Source of the DNA: an uncultured Pseudomonadota bacterium
GTDB taxonomy: Bacteria; Pseudomonadota; Alphaproteobacteria; RF32; CAG-239
Reading direction: 5' to 3'
DNA length: 57,056 nt
NCBI GenBank assembly: GCA_902785935.1
Contig: CADAAN010000001.1
Span: 1-57,056 of the forward strand
Both the position numbers and the translations under genes were made by a program. Positions 17,647 to 26,515 of the stretch are shown here, piece after piece; position 1 is the stretch's first letter; each line of letters begins with the position of its first letter. Below the pieces are notes generated by a model. That model was not told where the DNA came from. It did not search any database and worked only from the letters and a program-made list of their open reading frames with translations.

Positions 17647-18050
17647 AACAGCTCTTAAAACTTTTGGCTGAAAATGATGTTTTAAAAAAAGAAAAACCGC
17701 TTGAATCGAAAGATACAATCAGCGCGCAAAAAGATTTGGTTATGGCAGGTTTTGAGCTTTTGCCTGAAAAATTTATCGCACTTTTGAAAGTTTATAACGG
17801 CATTCAAAGTCAGGACGGTGCTGTTTTGGGCATAAAGCCTGAAAATGATGCGATTGATATTGTTCGCTTTAACAAAGAACACAACCGCTCAAAAAGTAAA
17901 ATCATTTTGGGCTATGACGATTTTGCTTTTTTGGTTTATGATTTTCAAGAAAAAAACTATTTATTAATTGACAGGGGGGACGGTCTGGAACTTGATGATT
18001 TTTTGGATGATGAATTTACATCAGCCATCAGTTCCATACTGCATTTTTAG
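17643..18050 (+). CDS. SUKH (SMI1/KNR4)-like protein, possible immunity partner
   Basis: A 135-residue protein with SUKH features: LLPEKFIALLKVYNGIQSQD (the LP-x-x-F-x-x-LL-x-x-x-NG pattern), KIILGYDDFAFLVYDFQEK and YLLIDRGDGLELDDF. SUKH proteins commonly neutralise nuclease toxins encoded directly upstream. Here the gene overlaps the HNH-like gene by 4 bp (ATGA), so the two are translationally coupled. The stop is TAG, and tsaC starts 5 bp later, so all three share a transcript. The immunity role is inferred from context. Confidence 0.65.
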   Translation: MKQLLKLLAENDVLKKEKPLESKDTISAQKDLVMAGFELLPEKFIALLKVYNGIQSQDGAVLGIKPENDAIDIVRFNKEHNRSKSKIILGYDDFAFLVYDFQEKNYLLIDRGDGLELDDFLDDEFTSAISSILHF

Positions 18051-18054
18051 GACA

Positions 18055-18996
18055 ATGAACAATATTTTTGAGATAAATGACGAAAACATTTCAAAGGCCG
18101 CTGATGTGATTAAAAACGGCGGTTTGGTGGCTTTTCCGACAGAAACGGTTTACGGGCTGGGGGCAAATGTTTACGATTCCAAAGCGGTGGCCAATATTTA
18201 TGCGGCGAAAGGAAGGCCTGCTTTCAACCCACTGATTTCACACATTGCCGAGATTGATTTTTTAAAAACTTATGCAGTTGCTGATGAGCGCGCTTTGGCG
18301 CTTGCAAAGCATTTTTGGCCGGGGCCGCTGACTTTTGTTTTGAAGCGAATCGATGAAAACCCGGCACTTGATTTGGCTTGTGCCGGTTTAAGAACCGTGA
18401 CGGTGCGGATGCCGCGCCATCAGGTTGCGCTTGAACTTATTAAAAAAAGCGGTGTGCCGATTGTGGCGCCGTCGGCCAATAAATCACAAACGATATCACC
18501 GACAACGGCCGCACACGTAGCCGACAGTTTGGGCGATAAAGTTGATATGATTTTGGACGGTGGGCAATGTTCTGTCGGAGTCGAATCGACAATCATCGAT
18601 TTGACGGGAAAAGATGTTGTGTTGCTCCGTGCCGGCGGGATTGCTCTTGAAGAATTAGAGTCATTTTTAGGCCAAAAAGTCTTAATTTCACACGGCAATC
18701 CGGACTTACCTTCATCTCCGGGACAGCTTTTGAAACATTATGCACCGAAGCACGCCTTCCGCATCAATGCGGTCAAACGTGAAGGTGATGAGTTTTTTAT
18801 CGGTTTCGGTGATGTGAAAGATTGTGACCTTAATTTAAGCAAATCAGGTGATTTATGCGAAGCGGCCGCTAATTTGTTTGCCTTTATGAGAATTGCGGAC
18901 GAAGATGGGCGCAACATTGCCATGTCGCCCGTCCCGAATAAAGGATTGGGGCTCGCAATCAATGATCGCATTCGCCGCGCATCTTATAAAAAATGA
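18055..18996 (+). CDS. tsaC: L-threonylcarbamoyladenylate synthase, Sua5 type
   Basis: A 313-residue enzyme that makes threonylcarbamoyl-AMP for t6A tRNA modification. The YrdC domain shows FPTETVYGLGANVYD, AAKGRPAFNPL, WPGPLTFVLKR and PSANKSQTISPT. The C-terminal Sua5 domain is marked by SPGQLLKHYAPKHAF. The ATG at 18055 was chosen because the homologous region begins MNNIFEINDENISKAADVI; an upstream in-frame ATG lies inside the preceding gene. TsaE for the same pathway is at 12534. Confidence 0.93.
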   Translation: MNNIFEINDENISKAADVIKNGGLVAFPTETVYGLGANVYDSKAVANIYAAKGRPAFNPLISHIAEIDFLKTYAVADERALALAKHFWPGPLTFVLKRIDENPALDLACAGLRTVTVRMPRHQVALELIKKSGVPIVAPSANKSQTISPTTAAHVADSLGDKVDMILDGGQCSVGVESTIIDLTGKDVVLLRAGGIALEELESFLGQKVLISHGNPDLPSSPGQLLKHYAPKHAFRINAVKREGDEFFIGFGDVKDCDLNLSKSGDLCEAAANLFAFMRIADEDGRNIAMSPVPNKGLGLAINDRIRRASYKK

Positions 18997-19046
18997 ATTT
19001 TATCGGCATTTAATCAACACATGATTTTTATCACTGGTTACACACA

Positions 19047-19391
19047 TTAATAAAAACACTTCATAAAGAGGTCTATTGTTTTGCCGATGTAATCCAAATC
19101 GGCACCATTTAGGCGTTTGATGTTTTCAAATATCTCAACCTCTTTTTTAAGGCGCATTATGCTTTTTGACTCTTCTGTATGAAATCCGAATAATTCATCA
19201 AGACCGGTGTTAAAAATTTTCGATATGCTTAAGACCAGTCTTAGTTCAGGCATCACAAAACCGCGTTCTAAATTTGAAATTGTCCGCCACGACACATTGC
19301 ATTTTGCGGCTAAATCTTCTTGCGTCAGGTGATTGCTTTTACGTAAGGTTTGCACTTTAATCCCTAAGTATTTTTGAATTTCATTTGCCAT
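19047..19391 (-). CDS. XRE-family helix-turn-helix regulator
   Basis: A 114-residue protein with an N-terminal HTH_3 domain (KVQTLRKSNHLTQEDLAAKC, VSWRTISNLERGFVMPEL). A short helical tail follows. The ATG at 19391 (MANEIQKYLG) was chosen; an upstream ATG extends well into the preceding gene. It overlaps the 3' end of the PLD-like gene by 11 bp, so it is probably co-transcribed with it and with the class 2 leader. It may regulate the nuclease or its own transcript; the target is unknown. Confidence 0.8.
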   Translation of the reverse strand: MANEIQKYLGIKVQTLRKSNHLTQEDLAAKCNVSWRTISNLERGFVMPELRLVLSISKIFNTGLDELFGFHTEESKSIMRLKKEVEIFENIKRLNGADLDYIGKTIDLFMKCFY

Positions 19392-19908
19392 TAAACCACG
19401 CCTTTGATTTTTTTTCTGAGTTGACAGACCATAATTCATTAAAGCGATTTTGATATTTTTTTACAATCTCAGGTTCACTCAATAAAAAAATACAGTTTTC
19501 TGTATTTTGTTTGCTTGCCGCATTTGTCCAATTGTATGAGCCGGTCAATATGAATGCATCATCAAAAATCGCAAATTTATCGTGTGCGGATTTATATTTT
19601 GTGTGTACTTTGATATTGATGCCATTGGCAAATATTTGCCGTGCTTTTGAGGATTTAAGGCTTGCCTGACTCTTATCGGTTAAAATACGCAATTTTATAC
19701 CACGTCGGTGCGCTTTTTCTAAGGCTTTAACAATATTTCGGTTATTGATTGCATAAACAGCAATATCAATTGTTTTTTGAGAATTATTTATCAAATCAAT
19801 GATTTCATTTTCGCAGTCATTTGATGGTGAAAAGAAAACTTTGATTTCAGCTTTCACCGAAAAAACCCACATCAATATTAAAAATATACAAACAGTTTTT
19901 TTTCTCAT
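19381..19908 (-). CDS. Secreted phospholipase D-like nuclease (Nuc family)
   Basis: A 175-residue protein with a signal peptide (MRKKTVCIFLILMWVFSVKA, cleaved before EIKVF). A single PLD motif follows: H-D-K-F-A-I-F-D-D with TGSYNWTNAAS, the HKD motif of Nuc-type endonucleases. Such enzymes act as dimers and degrade DNA outside the cytoplasm. The start at 19908 was picked for its signal peptide and a GAGGG ribosome site. The terminator of a class 2 leader RNA ends just upstream, so expression probably depends on read-through or a site inside the leader. Confidence 0.82.
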   Translation of the reverse strand: MRKKTVCIFLILMWVFSVKAEIKVFFSPSNDCENEIIDLINNSQKTIDIAVYAINNRNIVKALEKAHRRGIKLRILTDKSQASLKSSKARQIFANGINIKVHTKYKSAHDKFAIFDDAFILTGSYNWTNAASKQNTENCIFLLSEPEIVKKYQNRFNELWSVNSEKKSKAWFNGK

Positions 19909-19921
19909 CAAAACCCTCAGT

Positions 19922-20172
19922 AAAAAACCGCTTTTGATAAGCGGCCGGGGCATGCAAAAATCATATTCGCTAAAATGACTTCGATAGCCTTTAGAAAATA
20001 TCCTTGAACATCCGCTATCGATACCCCGACCAAGTTTTCGGGGATAATCGTGCTTAACTAAAAAAAGAAAAACACATCAAAAACAGTGTTATCCATCACT
20101 GTAGCGAATAGAGCCTTTGCAAGCTCCGTGCCCTTTAAAAGGCACTTAATAAAAAGATAAATCTCTTTATCT
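19922..20172 (-). ncRNA. Class 2 structured leader RNA, copy a (upstream of PLD-like nuclease)
   Basis: On the minus strand, 5' hairpins (AGATAAA/TTTATCT, GTGCC/GGCAC) are followed by three conserved helices: a long-range helix ATTCGCTA (20109-20102) with TAGCGAAT (19972-19965), helix TCGATAGC (20021-20014) with GCTATCGA (19988-19981), and a CCCCGA/TCGGGG hairpin after GATTAT. The RNA ends with a CCGCTT/AAGCGG terminator (19944-19928, U-run 19927-19922), 14 bp before the start codon. Promoter: TTGACA 20207-20202, 17-bp spacer, TTGAAT 20184-20179. The same helices with different bases occur at 34605 and 56043. I do not recognise the family. Confidence 0.78.
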
Positions 20173-20281
20173 AAGGTCATTCAATCATAAAAAAATAAAC
20201 TTGTCAAATAAAATATAAAGGATTGGGTCTTGCAATCATGATCGCATTCGCCGCGCATCTTATCGATAAGATTTTACAGGT

Positions 20282-21235
20282 TTATTTTTGCAAAAAATTT
20301 GCCGTGTTTCTTTCCCAAAAAACGCCATCACGATAGCCTTGAATGCTGTTGTCATTTTCGGCCGAAGCAAGACGTTTTTCCGCCATTAAGGCATATTCTT
20401 TACTCAGCTCAATACCGACATATTTTCGTCCGAGTTTTTTAGCCACAACACTTGATGTGCCGCTGCCTAAAAACGGATCAAAAACAACATCATCTTTTTT
20501 TGATGATGCCAAAATCAGTTTGGCATAAAGCTTTTCAGGCTTTTGTGTCGGATGCGGCGTATTTTCTTTCATTGACCAAAAAGGCACTGAAATATCGTCC
20601 CAAAAATTAGACGGGCATGTATCTCTGAATTTACCGCAATCGGTTTGCCTCCAATCTTTTGGCTGTCCGTCAACCTTATAAGGCGCGCGAACAAGGCGTC
20701 GCTGCATAATTGAGTGCATATCAAAATAGTAATCTTTCGGATTTTTAACGGCAAACCAAATGTCTTCCATGCTATTCTTAAAATTTTTTGCTGCACCTCG
20801 ACCCTTTTCGCGCTGCCACGTGATACGATTTAAGATGGTCAATTCTTTTTTGATGACCCTCTCCATAGCGCAAGAACATTTATAATCACCGCACATATAA
20901 AGCGTGCCGTTTTTCTTTAACTTTTTTGCGACAAGAAAAAACCATGAATCCAAATATTTTTCATAAAGTTCATCATTCATCGCATTAAATTTTTTGCCAT
21001 TAAAATCTTTTGTTAAATTATACGGCGGGTCGATGATGATTAAATCCGCAAATTCATCCGGCAAAAATTGCAAAGCCTGCAGACAATCACCTAAAATTAT
21101 TTTATTTATAAAATCCGCACCTTTTTTTAAATCATCCGGTAAAAGCAATGATTTTTGAAAAGTATTGATATCTTCTGTCGTTAAAGTCAAAGTTTTATTT
21201 TTCGGTGCTTTATTTTGTGTTGTTTCAGGCGCCAT
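20282..21235 (-). CDS. Site-specific DNA methyltransferase (beta-class, N4/N6)
   Basis: A 317-residue amino-methyltransferase. The catalytic motif IV (LIIIDPPYNLTKDF) precedes the AdoMet-binding motif I (VVFDPFLGSGTSSVVA), the order of beta-class enzymes such as CcrM and M.MboII. The start at 21235 (MAPETTQNK) is placed by an AGGAG site; an ATG 60 bp upstream lacks one. A conserved HPTQKPEKL segment fits the family. No restriction enzyme is adjacent, so it may be an orphan regulatory methyltransferase or the rest of a decayed system. The recognition sequence cannot be read from sequence. Confidence 0.88.
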   Translation of the reverse strand: MAPETTQNKAPKNKTLTLTTEDINTFQKSLLLPDDLKKGADFINKIILGDCLQALQFLPDEFADLIIIDPPYNLTKDFNGKKFNAMNDELYEKYLDSWFFLVAKKLKKNGTLYMCGDYKCSCAMERVIKKELTILNRITWQREKGRGAAKNFKNSMEDIWFAVKNPKDYYFDMHSIMQRRLVRAPYKVDGQPKDWRQTDCGKFRDTCPSNFWDDISVPFWSMKENTPHPTQKPEKLYAKLILASSKKDDVVFDPFLGSGTSSVVAKKLGRKYVGIELSKEYALMAEKRLASAENDNSIQGYRDGVFWERNTANFLQK

Positions 21236-21309
21236 AAATACTTTCTCCTCATTTTTATTTTTTTGCTTAACATATGTCTTTTTTTTAGTCAACAAAAAAC
21301 GTTTACATC

Positions 21310-21345
21310 AAAAAAAGCGCCTGCAAAAAAACAAGCGCTTTTGTT
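21310..21345 (-). terminator. Intrinsic terminator downstream of the OmpH/Skp-like gene
   Basis: Minus-strand hairpin AAAGCGC/GCGCTTT with a T-rich loop followed by a run of T (plus-strand A-run near 21310-21316). It lies between the OmpH-like gene and the methyltransferase, on the strand of both. Confidence 0.7.
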
Positions 21346-21364
21346 TAATAAAAACAACAAATCA

Positions 21365-21937
21365 TTATTTGACAAGCTTAACCACATCAGCGGTAATATC
21401 GTTTTCGCCATAAACTACATTTGATTTGGCAAGTACAACGTTATAGCCCTGCTTTCTGGCTTCATTAATAATGAGCTGTGTAATATTTGCATCTAAAATT
21501 TGAAGTTGTCTGTTATAATATTGATTATTTTCATCTCTTTTTGCTGCAAATTCAGCACTGTATTGCTTCAAAAGAGCCTCTTTTTTCGCAGCATCTTTTT
21601 CTGCTTCAACAGCTTTTTCAGCCTCTTGAAGCCAAGTGGCCAATTCTTGAGATTTGGCAACTTGATCGTTTTTCAATGCCATAACTTGTTTTGAATTGGC
21701 AACAATAGCGTTGATGTCAACAATTGCAATACTCGCTGTTTTTTTAGAGCAAGATGTGCAGCAACCAAAACATAAGCACAATGCCACAACAGCCGCGACA
21801 GCGACCAAAACATAGGCCTTTAAGCGATTGGCTTTATTGGCAAAAAAAGATTTGACGGCACAGCAAAATTTGCATTTGCATTCACAAGATTTTGTTTGTG
21901 CAGCCGTATCTTGAGATTTTTTTTCATTATCTTTCAT
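21365..21937 (-). CDS. OmpH/Skp-like periplasmic protein with N-terminal membrane anchor
   Basis: A 190-residue protein. The N-terminal 40 residues are cytoplasmic and cysteine-rich (CECKCKFCC). One membrane helix follows (AYVLVAVAAVVALCLCFG). The rest is a Skp/OmpH-like domain (SIAIVDINAIVANSKQVMAL) with a charged coiled coil of about 70 residues. Skp proteins hold outer-membrane proteins during transit. The uncleaved-looking anchor and long cysteine-rich start differ from the usual cleaved signal. It is monocistronic with its own terminator. Confidence 0.72.
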   Translation of the reverse strand: MKDNEKKSQDTAAQTKSCECKCKFCCAVKSFFANKANRLKAYVLVAVAAVVALCLCFGCCTSCSKKTASIAIVDINAIVANSKQVMALKNDQVAKSQELATWLQEAEKAVEAEKDAAKKEALLKQYSAEFAAKRDENNQYYNRQLQILDANITQLIINEARKQGYNVVLAKSNVVYGENDITADVVKLVK

Positions 21938-22141
21938 AAGTTTTTTCCTTTATGTTAAAAATATTTCGCGCGAAAATTTGCCGTTTATGACAAACAGCAA
22001 ACAGACTTCTAGCACATGTTTAAACAAAATACAAGTATTTTATTCAAATTTTAATTCAATAAAAACAAGCATAATTTTGATTGCATTTTGAAGCAATATC
22101 CGTTATAACAACCAAAAAATTCGATTTTCAAGGAGATTAAA

Positions 22142-23251
22142 ATGGGTTTTAATTGTGGTATTGTCGGACTTCCAAATGTCGGGAAATCAACGCTTTTTAA
22201 CGCTTTAACAGCAACAATTTCAGCACAAGCGGCTAACTTTCCCTTCTGCACGATTGAGCCGAATACGGGTCGTGTCGCCGTGCCTGATGAACGTCTTGAT
22301 AAACTCGTTGAAATGGTTAAGCCTAAAAATGTTGTGCCGACTCAACTTGAATTTGTTGATATTGCAGGGCTTGTCAAAGGTGCATCGAAGGGCGAAGGCT
22401 TAGGCAACCAATTTTTATCCAACATCCGTGAAACAGATGCCATTATCCACGTTTTGCGTTGTTTTGAAAATGACAACATCACACATGTCGAAGGCAGTGT
22501 TGATCCGATAAGAGATGCCGAAATCGTTGAAACGGAATTAATGCTTGCAGATCTCGAAAGCTTAGAAAAACGCATTGAACAAATCAAGAAAAAGGCCAAA
22601 GCGGGCGATAAGGAAGCCAAAATTCAAGAAAGCGTCATTATGCCGATTATCGAGGCTTTAAGGCAGGGAAAACCTGCGCGCACGGCCGCCCCGAGTGAGG
22701 CTGAAAAAGATGCTTTCAAACAATACAAAATGTTGCAGCTTTTGACGTCAAAACCTGTTTTGTATGTGTGCAATGTTGATGAAGATTCGGCCTCAACCGG
22801 CAATTGTTTTTCAGAAGCCGTTTTCAAAAAAGCCGCATCCGAAAATGCTAAAGCCGTCATTATTTCAGCAGAAATCGAATCGGAAGTGGCTCAGCTTGAA
22901 GATGAAGCCGAAAAGCGTGAATTTTTGCAAACACTCGGCTTAGAAGAAACCGGACTTTCAAAAATCATCAAGGCCGGATATGCACTGCTCGGACTTCAAA
23001 CATATTTTACGGCTGGACCGAAAGAAGTTCGCGCATGGACGTTTATCAAAGGTTATAAAGCGCCGCAATGCGCCGGCATTATTCACTCAGACTTTGAACG
23101 CGGCTTTATCAGGGCAGAAACAATCTCTTATGATGATTATGTTAAATTCGGCGGTGAACAGGCTTGCAAAGAGGCAGGCAAGATTCGCTCGGAAGGCAAA
23201 GAGTATGTCGTTCAGGACGGTGATATCATGACATTTTTATTCAATGTCTGA
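22142..23251 (+). CDS. ychF: Redox-regulated/ribosome-binding ATPase YchF (OLA1 family)
   Basis: A 369-residue Obg-superfamily P-loop protein. G1 is [15 protein letters not shown]3 is [20 protein letters not shown], and the unusual NVDE (CNVDEDS) replaces NKxD, as expected for an ATP-preferring YchF. The C-terminal TGS domain contains [16 protein letters not shown] and [10 protein letters not shown]. Length matches E. coli YchF (363). A strong AAGGAG site sits 8 bp before the ATG. Confidence 0.96.
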   Translation: MGFNCGIVGLPNVGKSTLFNALTATISAQAANFPFCTIEPNTGRVAVPDERLDKLVEMVKPKNVVPTQLEFVDIAGLVKGASKGEGLGNQFLSNIRETDAIIHVLRCFENDNITHVEGSVDPIRDAEIVETELMLADLESLEKRIEQIKKKAKAGDKEAKIQESVIMPIIEALRQGKPARTAAPSEAEKDAFKQYKMLQLLTSKPVLYVCNVDEDSASTGNCFSEAVFKKAASENAKAVIISAEIESEVAQLEDEAEKREFLQTLGLEETGLSKIIKAGYALLGLQTYFTAGPKEVRAWTFIKGYKAPQCAGIIHSDFERGFIRAETISYDDYVKFGGEQACKEAGKIRSEGKEYVVQDGDIMTFLFNV

Positions 23252-23354
23252 TTTTTATTTGTTCGTGCATAATAAAATACTTAACTCTTGACTGTCACGT
23301 TTTGAGTGATTATAAACATCATCACAAAACAATTGTGAGGAAAAGTATTTTTTG

Positions 23355-23600
23355 ATGCAAACACGTATCGCTTTAATTGCCATTATTGTCAAAGATATTA
23401 AGGCAAGTACCAAAGTCAATAATATATTACACGAGTACGGTGATTATATTATCGGTCGATTTGGGTTGCCTTATCGCAAAAAGGGTGTCAATATCATTTC
23501 TGTTGCCATCGATGCGCCGCAAGATAAAATTGCCGCGATATCCGGCAAAATCGGAATGATTGACAATGTGTGTGCAAAAACACTTTATTCCGATTGTTAA
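23355..23600 (+). CDS. TM1266-like putative regulator of the iron-only hydrogenase system
   Basis: An 81-residue protein with an ACT/ferredoxin-like pattern (RIALIAIIVKDIKASTKVNN, IIGRFGLPYRKKGVNIISVA). This matches small TM1266-type proteins that are often encoded beside hydrogenase maturation genes. It is placed 52 bp before hydG on the same strand, which supports the call. Either TTG at 23352 or ATG at 23355 could start translation; a GAGGAAA site is upstream. Its regulatory role is a family-level inference. Confidence 0.8.
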   Translation: MQTRIALIAIIVKDIKASTKVNNILHEYGDYIIGRFGLPYRKKGVNIISVAIDAPQDKIAAISGKIGMIDNVCAKTLYSDC

Positions 23601-23652
23601 TCAACAACTGACGGGAAAGATTTTTTTCTGACCCATAAGAAAAGGAAAATAC

Positions 23653-25068
23653 ATGTATAACCCTAAATCCTCTAAGGCTGAAGAGTTTATCAGCCATGAA
23701 GAAATCTTGGCAACGCTTGAGTATGCCGACAAAAATAAAACAAATGCCAAATTAATTGATGAAATCTTAGAAAAAGCCAAGCTTCGCAAAGGTTTAAATC
23801 ACCGTGAAGCGAGTGTATTGCTTGCATGTGAAATCAAAGATAAAAACGATGAAATTTTCGCTTTGGCAGAGCAATTCAAAAAAGATTTTTACGGCAATCG
23901 CATTGTTTTGTTTGCTCCGCTTTATCTTTCAAACTATTGCGTCAACGGTTGCAGATATTGCCCCTATCACGCCAAAAACAAAGAGATGCCTCGAAAAAAG
24001 CTTTCTCAGGAAGAAGTCCGCGAGCAAGTCATCGCGCTTCAGGATATGGGTCATAAGCGTCTTGCGATTGAAGCGGGTGAAGACCCTGTCAACAACCCGA
24101 TTGAATATATTTTAGATTGCATCAAAACAATTTATTCCATCAAACACAAAAACGGCGCCATTCGAAGAGTCAATGTCAACATTGCCGCTACGACGGTTGA
24201 AAACTACAAAAAACTCGCCGATGCCGGCATCGGCACATATATTCTCTTTCAAGAAACGTATAACAAACAATCTTATGAATATTTGCATCCGACAGGGCCG
24301 AAACATAATTATTGCTACCATACCGAAGCGATGGACCGCGCCATGGAAGGCGGCATTGATGATGTCGGGTTGGGCGTTTTATTCGGGCTCGAATCCTATA
24401 AATACGAATTTGCCGGTCTTTTGATGCACGCCGAGCATTTGGAAGCCAGATTCGGTGTCGGTCCGCACACCATCTCATTTCCAAGGCTTAAACACGCGGC
24501 AGATATCGACCCGAAGGCATTTTTGCACGGCATTGATGATGATATTTTTGCAAAAATCATCGCTTGCACCCGCATTTCTACGCCCTACACGGGCATGATT
24601 ATTTCAACCCGCGAAAGTCAGGCTTGCAGAGAGCGTGTGATTCACTATGGTATTTCTCAAATTTCAGGCGGTTCGCGTACCTCTGTCGGCGGCTATGAAA
24701 AAGAGGAACGCCCGCACGATAGCGAACAGTTTGATGTCAGCGACCAGCGAAGCCTTGATGAAGTTGTGCGCTGGCTCATGCAAATGGACTATATCCCGAG
24801 CTTTTGCACGGCATGCTATCGCGCCGGACGCACGGGCGACAGATTTATGGATTTATGCAAAAAAATGCAGATTTTGAACTGTTGCCACCCGAATGCGCTT
24901 TTGACGTTAAAAGAATTTTTGGTTGACTACGCCTCGCCTGAAACAAAAAAGGTTGGTGAAGCTTTAATCGCGCGTGAAATAAATCGCGTTAAAAGCGAAA
25001 AAGTCAAAAGCTTAACGGCAGATTATTTATCCAAAATCGAAAAAGGCGAACGCGATTTCAGATTTTAA
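23653..25068 (+). CDS. hydG: FeFe-hydrogenase H-cluster maturation radical SAM enzyme HydG
   Basis: A 471-residue radical SAM tyrosine lyase that makes the CO and cyanide ligands of the H-cluster. The N-terminal cluster motif is NYCVNGCRYCPYHAKN (C-x3-C-x2-C). The C-terminal auxiliary-cluster motif is SFCTACYRAGRTGDRFM, which separates HydG from ThiH. The preceding TM1266-like gene agrees with a hydrogenase role. HydA, HydE and HydF are not in this window. The gene ends at a strong terminator. Its presence implies fermentative hydrogen metabolism and an anaerobic life style. Confidence 0.94.
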   Translation: MYNPKSSKAEEFISHEEILATLEYADKNKTNAKLIDEILEKAKLRKGLNHREASVLLACEIKDKNDEIFALAEQFKKDFYGNRIVLFAPLYLSNYCVNGCRYCPYHAKNKEMPRKKLSQEEVREQVIALQDMGHKRLAIEAGEDPVNNPIEYILDCIKTIYSIKHKNGAIRRVNVNIAATTVENYKKLADAGIGTYILFQETYNKQSYEYLHPTGPKHNYCYHTEAMDRAMEGGIDDVGLGVLFGLESYKYEFAGLLMHAEHLEARFGVGPHTISFPRLKHAADIDPKAFLHGIDDDIFAKIIACTRISTPYTGMIISTRESQACRERVIHYGISQISGGSRTSVGGYEKEERPHDSEQFDVSDQRSLDEVVRWLMQMDYIPSFCTACYRAGRTGDRFMDLCKKMQILNCCHPNALLTLKEFLVDYASPETKKVGEALIAREINRVKSEKVKSLTADYLSKIEKGERDFRF

Positions 25069-25080
25069 TAATAGAAAAAA

Positions 25081-25114
25081 ATACCTTTCGATATTACCGA
25101 AAGGTATTTTTTTT
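25081..25114 (+). terminator. Intrinsic terminator of hydG
   Basis: Stem ATACCTTTCG with CGAAAGGTAT (loop ATATTAC) followed by eight T (25107-25114), 12 bp after the hydG stop. Confidence 0.88.
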
Positions 25115-25149
25115 CATTTATAAAGGTAAAACAAAAAAATGCAAGATTT

Positions 25150-25255
25150 AAGGTGTATAATAAGGTTCGAAAACAAGGCGAAGGGAGTGTACATAAACGT
25201 ATACGACTGAGCTTTAGTCGGAGAATCTGTATTTAGTTCCCCGCCAGACGCATTT
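25150..25255. repeat. GTAC-core palindromic element, copy 2
   Basis: Contains GGAGTGTACATAAACGTATACG at about 25185-25206, like the cores of the elements at 8301 and 55716, followed by a CGACT/AGTCG hairpin. The outer arms are less symmetrical than in the other two copies. It fills the gap between the hydG terminator and the end of kdsA. Confidence 0.45.
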
Positions 25256-25256
25256 T

Positions 25257-26102
25257 TTAGTAATCGTGAATTGTTGTTTTCGTGATTTCGTCATACGCCT
25301 TGAGCTCTCTTAAAACACCTTCCATATCGGCAAGGGCAATTGTATTTGGCCCGTCAGAGAGTGCTTTATCGGGATTGTCATGCGTTTCCATAAAGACACC
25401 CGCAACACCGACTGCCACGGCGGCACGCGCCAAAACAGGTGCAAATTCACGCTGACCGCCGGTTGATGTTCCGTTGATGCTCGGCTGTTGAACAGAATGT
25501 GTTGCATCCATAATCACGGGGCAACCTGTATCTTTGGCCATCTGGACAAGACCGCGCATATCCACGACCAAGGCGTTATAACCAAAGCTTGTCCCTCGTT
25601 CGGTCAAAAGCACATTATCATTGCCCGAATCGACTGATTTTTGTACCAAACTTTTCATGTTCCACGGCGCTAAAAATTGACCTTTTTTGATATTAACGGT
25701 TTTACCCGTTTTGGCTGCGGCCACGACCAAATCCGTCTGACGGCACAAAAATGCCGGAATTTGAAGCATATCAACATGCTTGGCAACCTCTGCACATTGC
25801 CAAACTTCATGCACATCGGTCACAATCGGTAAATCGGGATAAAGTCTTTTAATCTCGTCAAAAGTCTTCATTCCCTCTTCAATGCCGACTCCGCGTGCGC
25901 CATGTATTGATGTGCGATTGGCTTTATCAAATGATGCCTTAAAAACATAAGGGATATTGAGCTTTTTTGTGATTTCACGCATGGCACCCGCAATCATAAT
26001 TGCATGATCTCTGCTTTCAATCTGGCACGGACCGCAAATTAAAGCAAACGGCAGTTTGTTTGAAAAACTGACGTTGCCTACTTTAACAACTTTTTGTTCC
26101 AT
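25257..26102 (-). CDS. kdsA: 3-deoxy-8-phosphooctulonate (KDO-8-P) synthase
   Basis: A 281-residue enzyme that condenses phosphoenolpyruvate with arabinose-5-phosphate to make KDO-8-P for lipopolysaccharide. Family motifs are FALICGPCQIESRDHA, YVFKASFDKANRTS, TDVHEVWQCAEVA, DMLQIPAFLCRQTDL and MDATHSVQQPS. Together with pagP it indicates a lipid A/KDO outer membrane. A clear downstream start codon is followed by MEQKVVKVG; it is monocistronic as far as seen. Confidence 0.95.
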   Translation of the reverse strand: MEQKVVKVGNVSFSNKLPFALICGPCQIESRDHAIMIAGAMREITKKLNIPYVFKASFDKANRTSIHGARGVGIEEGMKTFDEIKRLYPDLPIVTDVHEVWQCAEVAKHVDMLQIPAFLCRQTDLVVAAAKTGKTVNIKKGQFLAPWNMKSLVQKSVDSGNDNVLLTERGTSFGYNALVVDMRGLVQMAKDTGCPVIMDATHSVQQPSINGTSTGGQREFAPVLARAAVAVGVAGVFMETHDNPDKALSDGPNTIALADMEGVLRELKAYDEITKTTIHDY

Positions 26103-26176
26103 CGTTTTTTTTCCTTTATAAATATTAACCTGTCTTTAGGCTACACAAAATGAGCCAAAATATCAAAGGTCTTTAT

Positions 26177-26452
26177 TTATTTATTCACTTTGTTTTTTTT
26201 GCCCGAAACAATCATAAAAAGAATTGTGCCGGCAAAAACAAGCGAAATGGCATTAAACAGCATCATTTGCAAAGACCCTAAGTACACGCCGTACAAAATC
26301 CACGATAGAATGCCGATGTTATAAATCAAATAGCTCCAAAAAGACAGGCCGCCGACATCTTTTGTTTTGATGGTTTTGATTGTCTGCGGCAAAAAGCAAA
26401 CGGCTGTTGAAATACCTGCCAAATAGCCCAAAAATTCACCTAAAAAATGCAT
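26177..26452 (-). CDS. SemiSWEET/PQ-loop family transporter
   Basis: A 91-residue protein with three membrane helices, the size of a bacterial SemiSWEET. The PQ-loop motif is at CFLPQTIKTIKTKDVGGLSF. SemiSWEETs dimerise to carry sugars by facilitated diffusion. The substrate is unknown. It lies between rpoH and kdsA with 60-75 bp on either side. Confidence 0.85.
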   Translation of the reverse strand: MHFLGEFLGYLAGISTAVCFLPQTIKTIKTKDVGGLSFWSYLIYNIGILSWILYGVYLGSLQMMLFNAISLVFAGTILFMIVSGKKNKVNK

Positions 26453-26515
26453 ATCTTTTCTCCGTTAAAAAAATTTTTTTCAATGCGCAAAAAGATAGCA
26501 CAAAAAGATTAAAAT

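Noticed and set aside
23653-25068. ThiH (thiamine) instead of HydG
   Set aside because: The C-terminal CTACYR auxiliary-cluster motif and the neighbouring TM1266-like gene favour HydG; no thiamine genes are nearby.
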